From Phallusia mammillata (Eukaryota > Chordata > Ascidiacea > Phlebobranchia > Ascidiidae): a DNA stretch of 64,000 bases. Under the pieces are notes generated by a model. It ran no database searches and was not told the origin of the DNA. It was given only the letters and a program-made list of their open reading frames with translations. This document shows, piece after piece, positions 63,205 to 64,000 of this stretch. Made by a program: the position numbers and the translations under genes. Numbering within the stretch: position 1 is the stretch's first letter; every line of letters begins with the position of its first letter. The stretch lies in contig QLIY01000216.1 of assembly GCA_003260075.1 (NCBI GenBank), positions 106,098 to 170,097 on the forward strand, in the 5' to 3' direction.

Positions 63205-64000
63205 GTGAGATGGTTTTAGAATAAAAAATACTGCAGTTAATCCACGGTTGCAAAGTCGGTTAGAAATTTTACCACCCTGTTTTTTTTTGTTTTTTTTAAA
63301 TTTTACCACCCTACTCCGGGGGGGGGGACGACTCTTTAAGTTTAAAAATTGTCCTACTCTGACTTTATTCTTTAAATTTTTTGACTTCGACCCCAATTCA
63401 AAACAAAGGTTTTATTTTGTCATTGCACAACGTATTGCTCTTTTAACATAATTGGCCGAAAGAGTCTTAAAAATACCACGACTTTTACTCACAATATTTA
63501 AACTTTTTTTCCGTTTTCTGCTCATAACGATAAATAAGAGACTTTTCTCTTGCAGTTCTTCTCTTTAATTTTACAGAACAGTATTTGAGTAAACCATCAC
63601 ATAACGATTTGATAATGCACCCGCAACAAGGTTTAATGGGGGGGGGGCATAATTTTCGACTACGACTCTTTAAAAATTGTCCTACTCTGACTTTATTCTT
63701 TAAACGTTTTTGACTTCGACCCCAACTTAAGAGAAAGGCTTTATTTTGTCATTGCACAACGTATTGCTGTTTTAACACAATTGGCCGAAAGTCAGAGTCG
63801 TAAAAATACCACGACTTTTACTCCACAATATTTAAACTTTCCGTTTTCTGTTCATAACGATAAATAAGAGACTTTTCTCTCGCAGTTCTTCTCTTTAATT
63901 TTACAGAACAATATTTGAGTGAACCATCACATATTATTTTGATATTGCACCCGCAACAAGGTTTATTGCCCGCAACAAGGTTTAAAAAAAAGAGAAAAAT
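63205..64000 (+). other. AMP deaminase intron, partly duplicated sequence
   Basis: No exon seen after 63204. A segment containing GACTTCGACCCCAA is present twice, near 63328 and 63660, around G tracts. Confidence 0.5.

Overview
The window is animal nuclear DNA: split genes with GT-AG introns, AT-rich non-coding sequence and many short hAT-type repeats. Gene content, compact introns and repeat style suggest a solitary ascidian (Ciona-like tunicate). That is an inference; nothing in the sequence names the species.

Layout. (1) 1-3636: no exon found, probably intron of the next gene. (2) 3637-20350, plus strand: the 3' half of a type-2 ferlin, an otoferlin orthologue. It has 19 exon positions that join in one open frame of 863 codons plus stop, covering C2D, C2E, C2F and the C-terminal membrane anchor. 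One position carries two alternative 99-base exons. (3) 22480-45567: a cluster of seven paralogous genes for small secreted cysteine-rich proteins, six on the minus strand and the last on the plus strand. I do not recognise the family. Each gene has three coding exons joined in phase 0, six conserved cysteines and a C-W-[GA]-x5-G-x-C signature. Most share an upstream promoter block. One copy is a pseudogene, and one is interrupted in the assembly. (4) 48252-63204 and beyond, plus strand: the 5' half of an AMP deaminase gene, 12 coding exons and 441 codons, ending just after the first metal-binding THIHAS motif.

Assembly caution. The window holds 39 homopolymer tracts of C or G of at least ten bases. 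Most are 10-13 bases and most separate two near-identical direct copies of the flanking sequence. All 21 tracts left of the 227-base N gap are C and all 18 to its right are G. The simplest reading is an artificial 10-base linker between contigs whose allelic ends were not merged, with one scaffold piece flipped. If so, the 'tandem duplications' are two haplotypes of one locus and should not be read as biology. They do affect annotation: they split an exon of the last cysteine-rich gene, duplicate its signal-peptide exon and create a spurious half exon in the ferlin.

The three loci do not appear to form one functional system. Otoferlin acts in calcium-triggered membrane fusion and AMP deaminase in purine nucleotide balance. 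The cysteine-rich cluster between them is the least explained and most interesting content.
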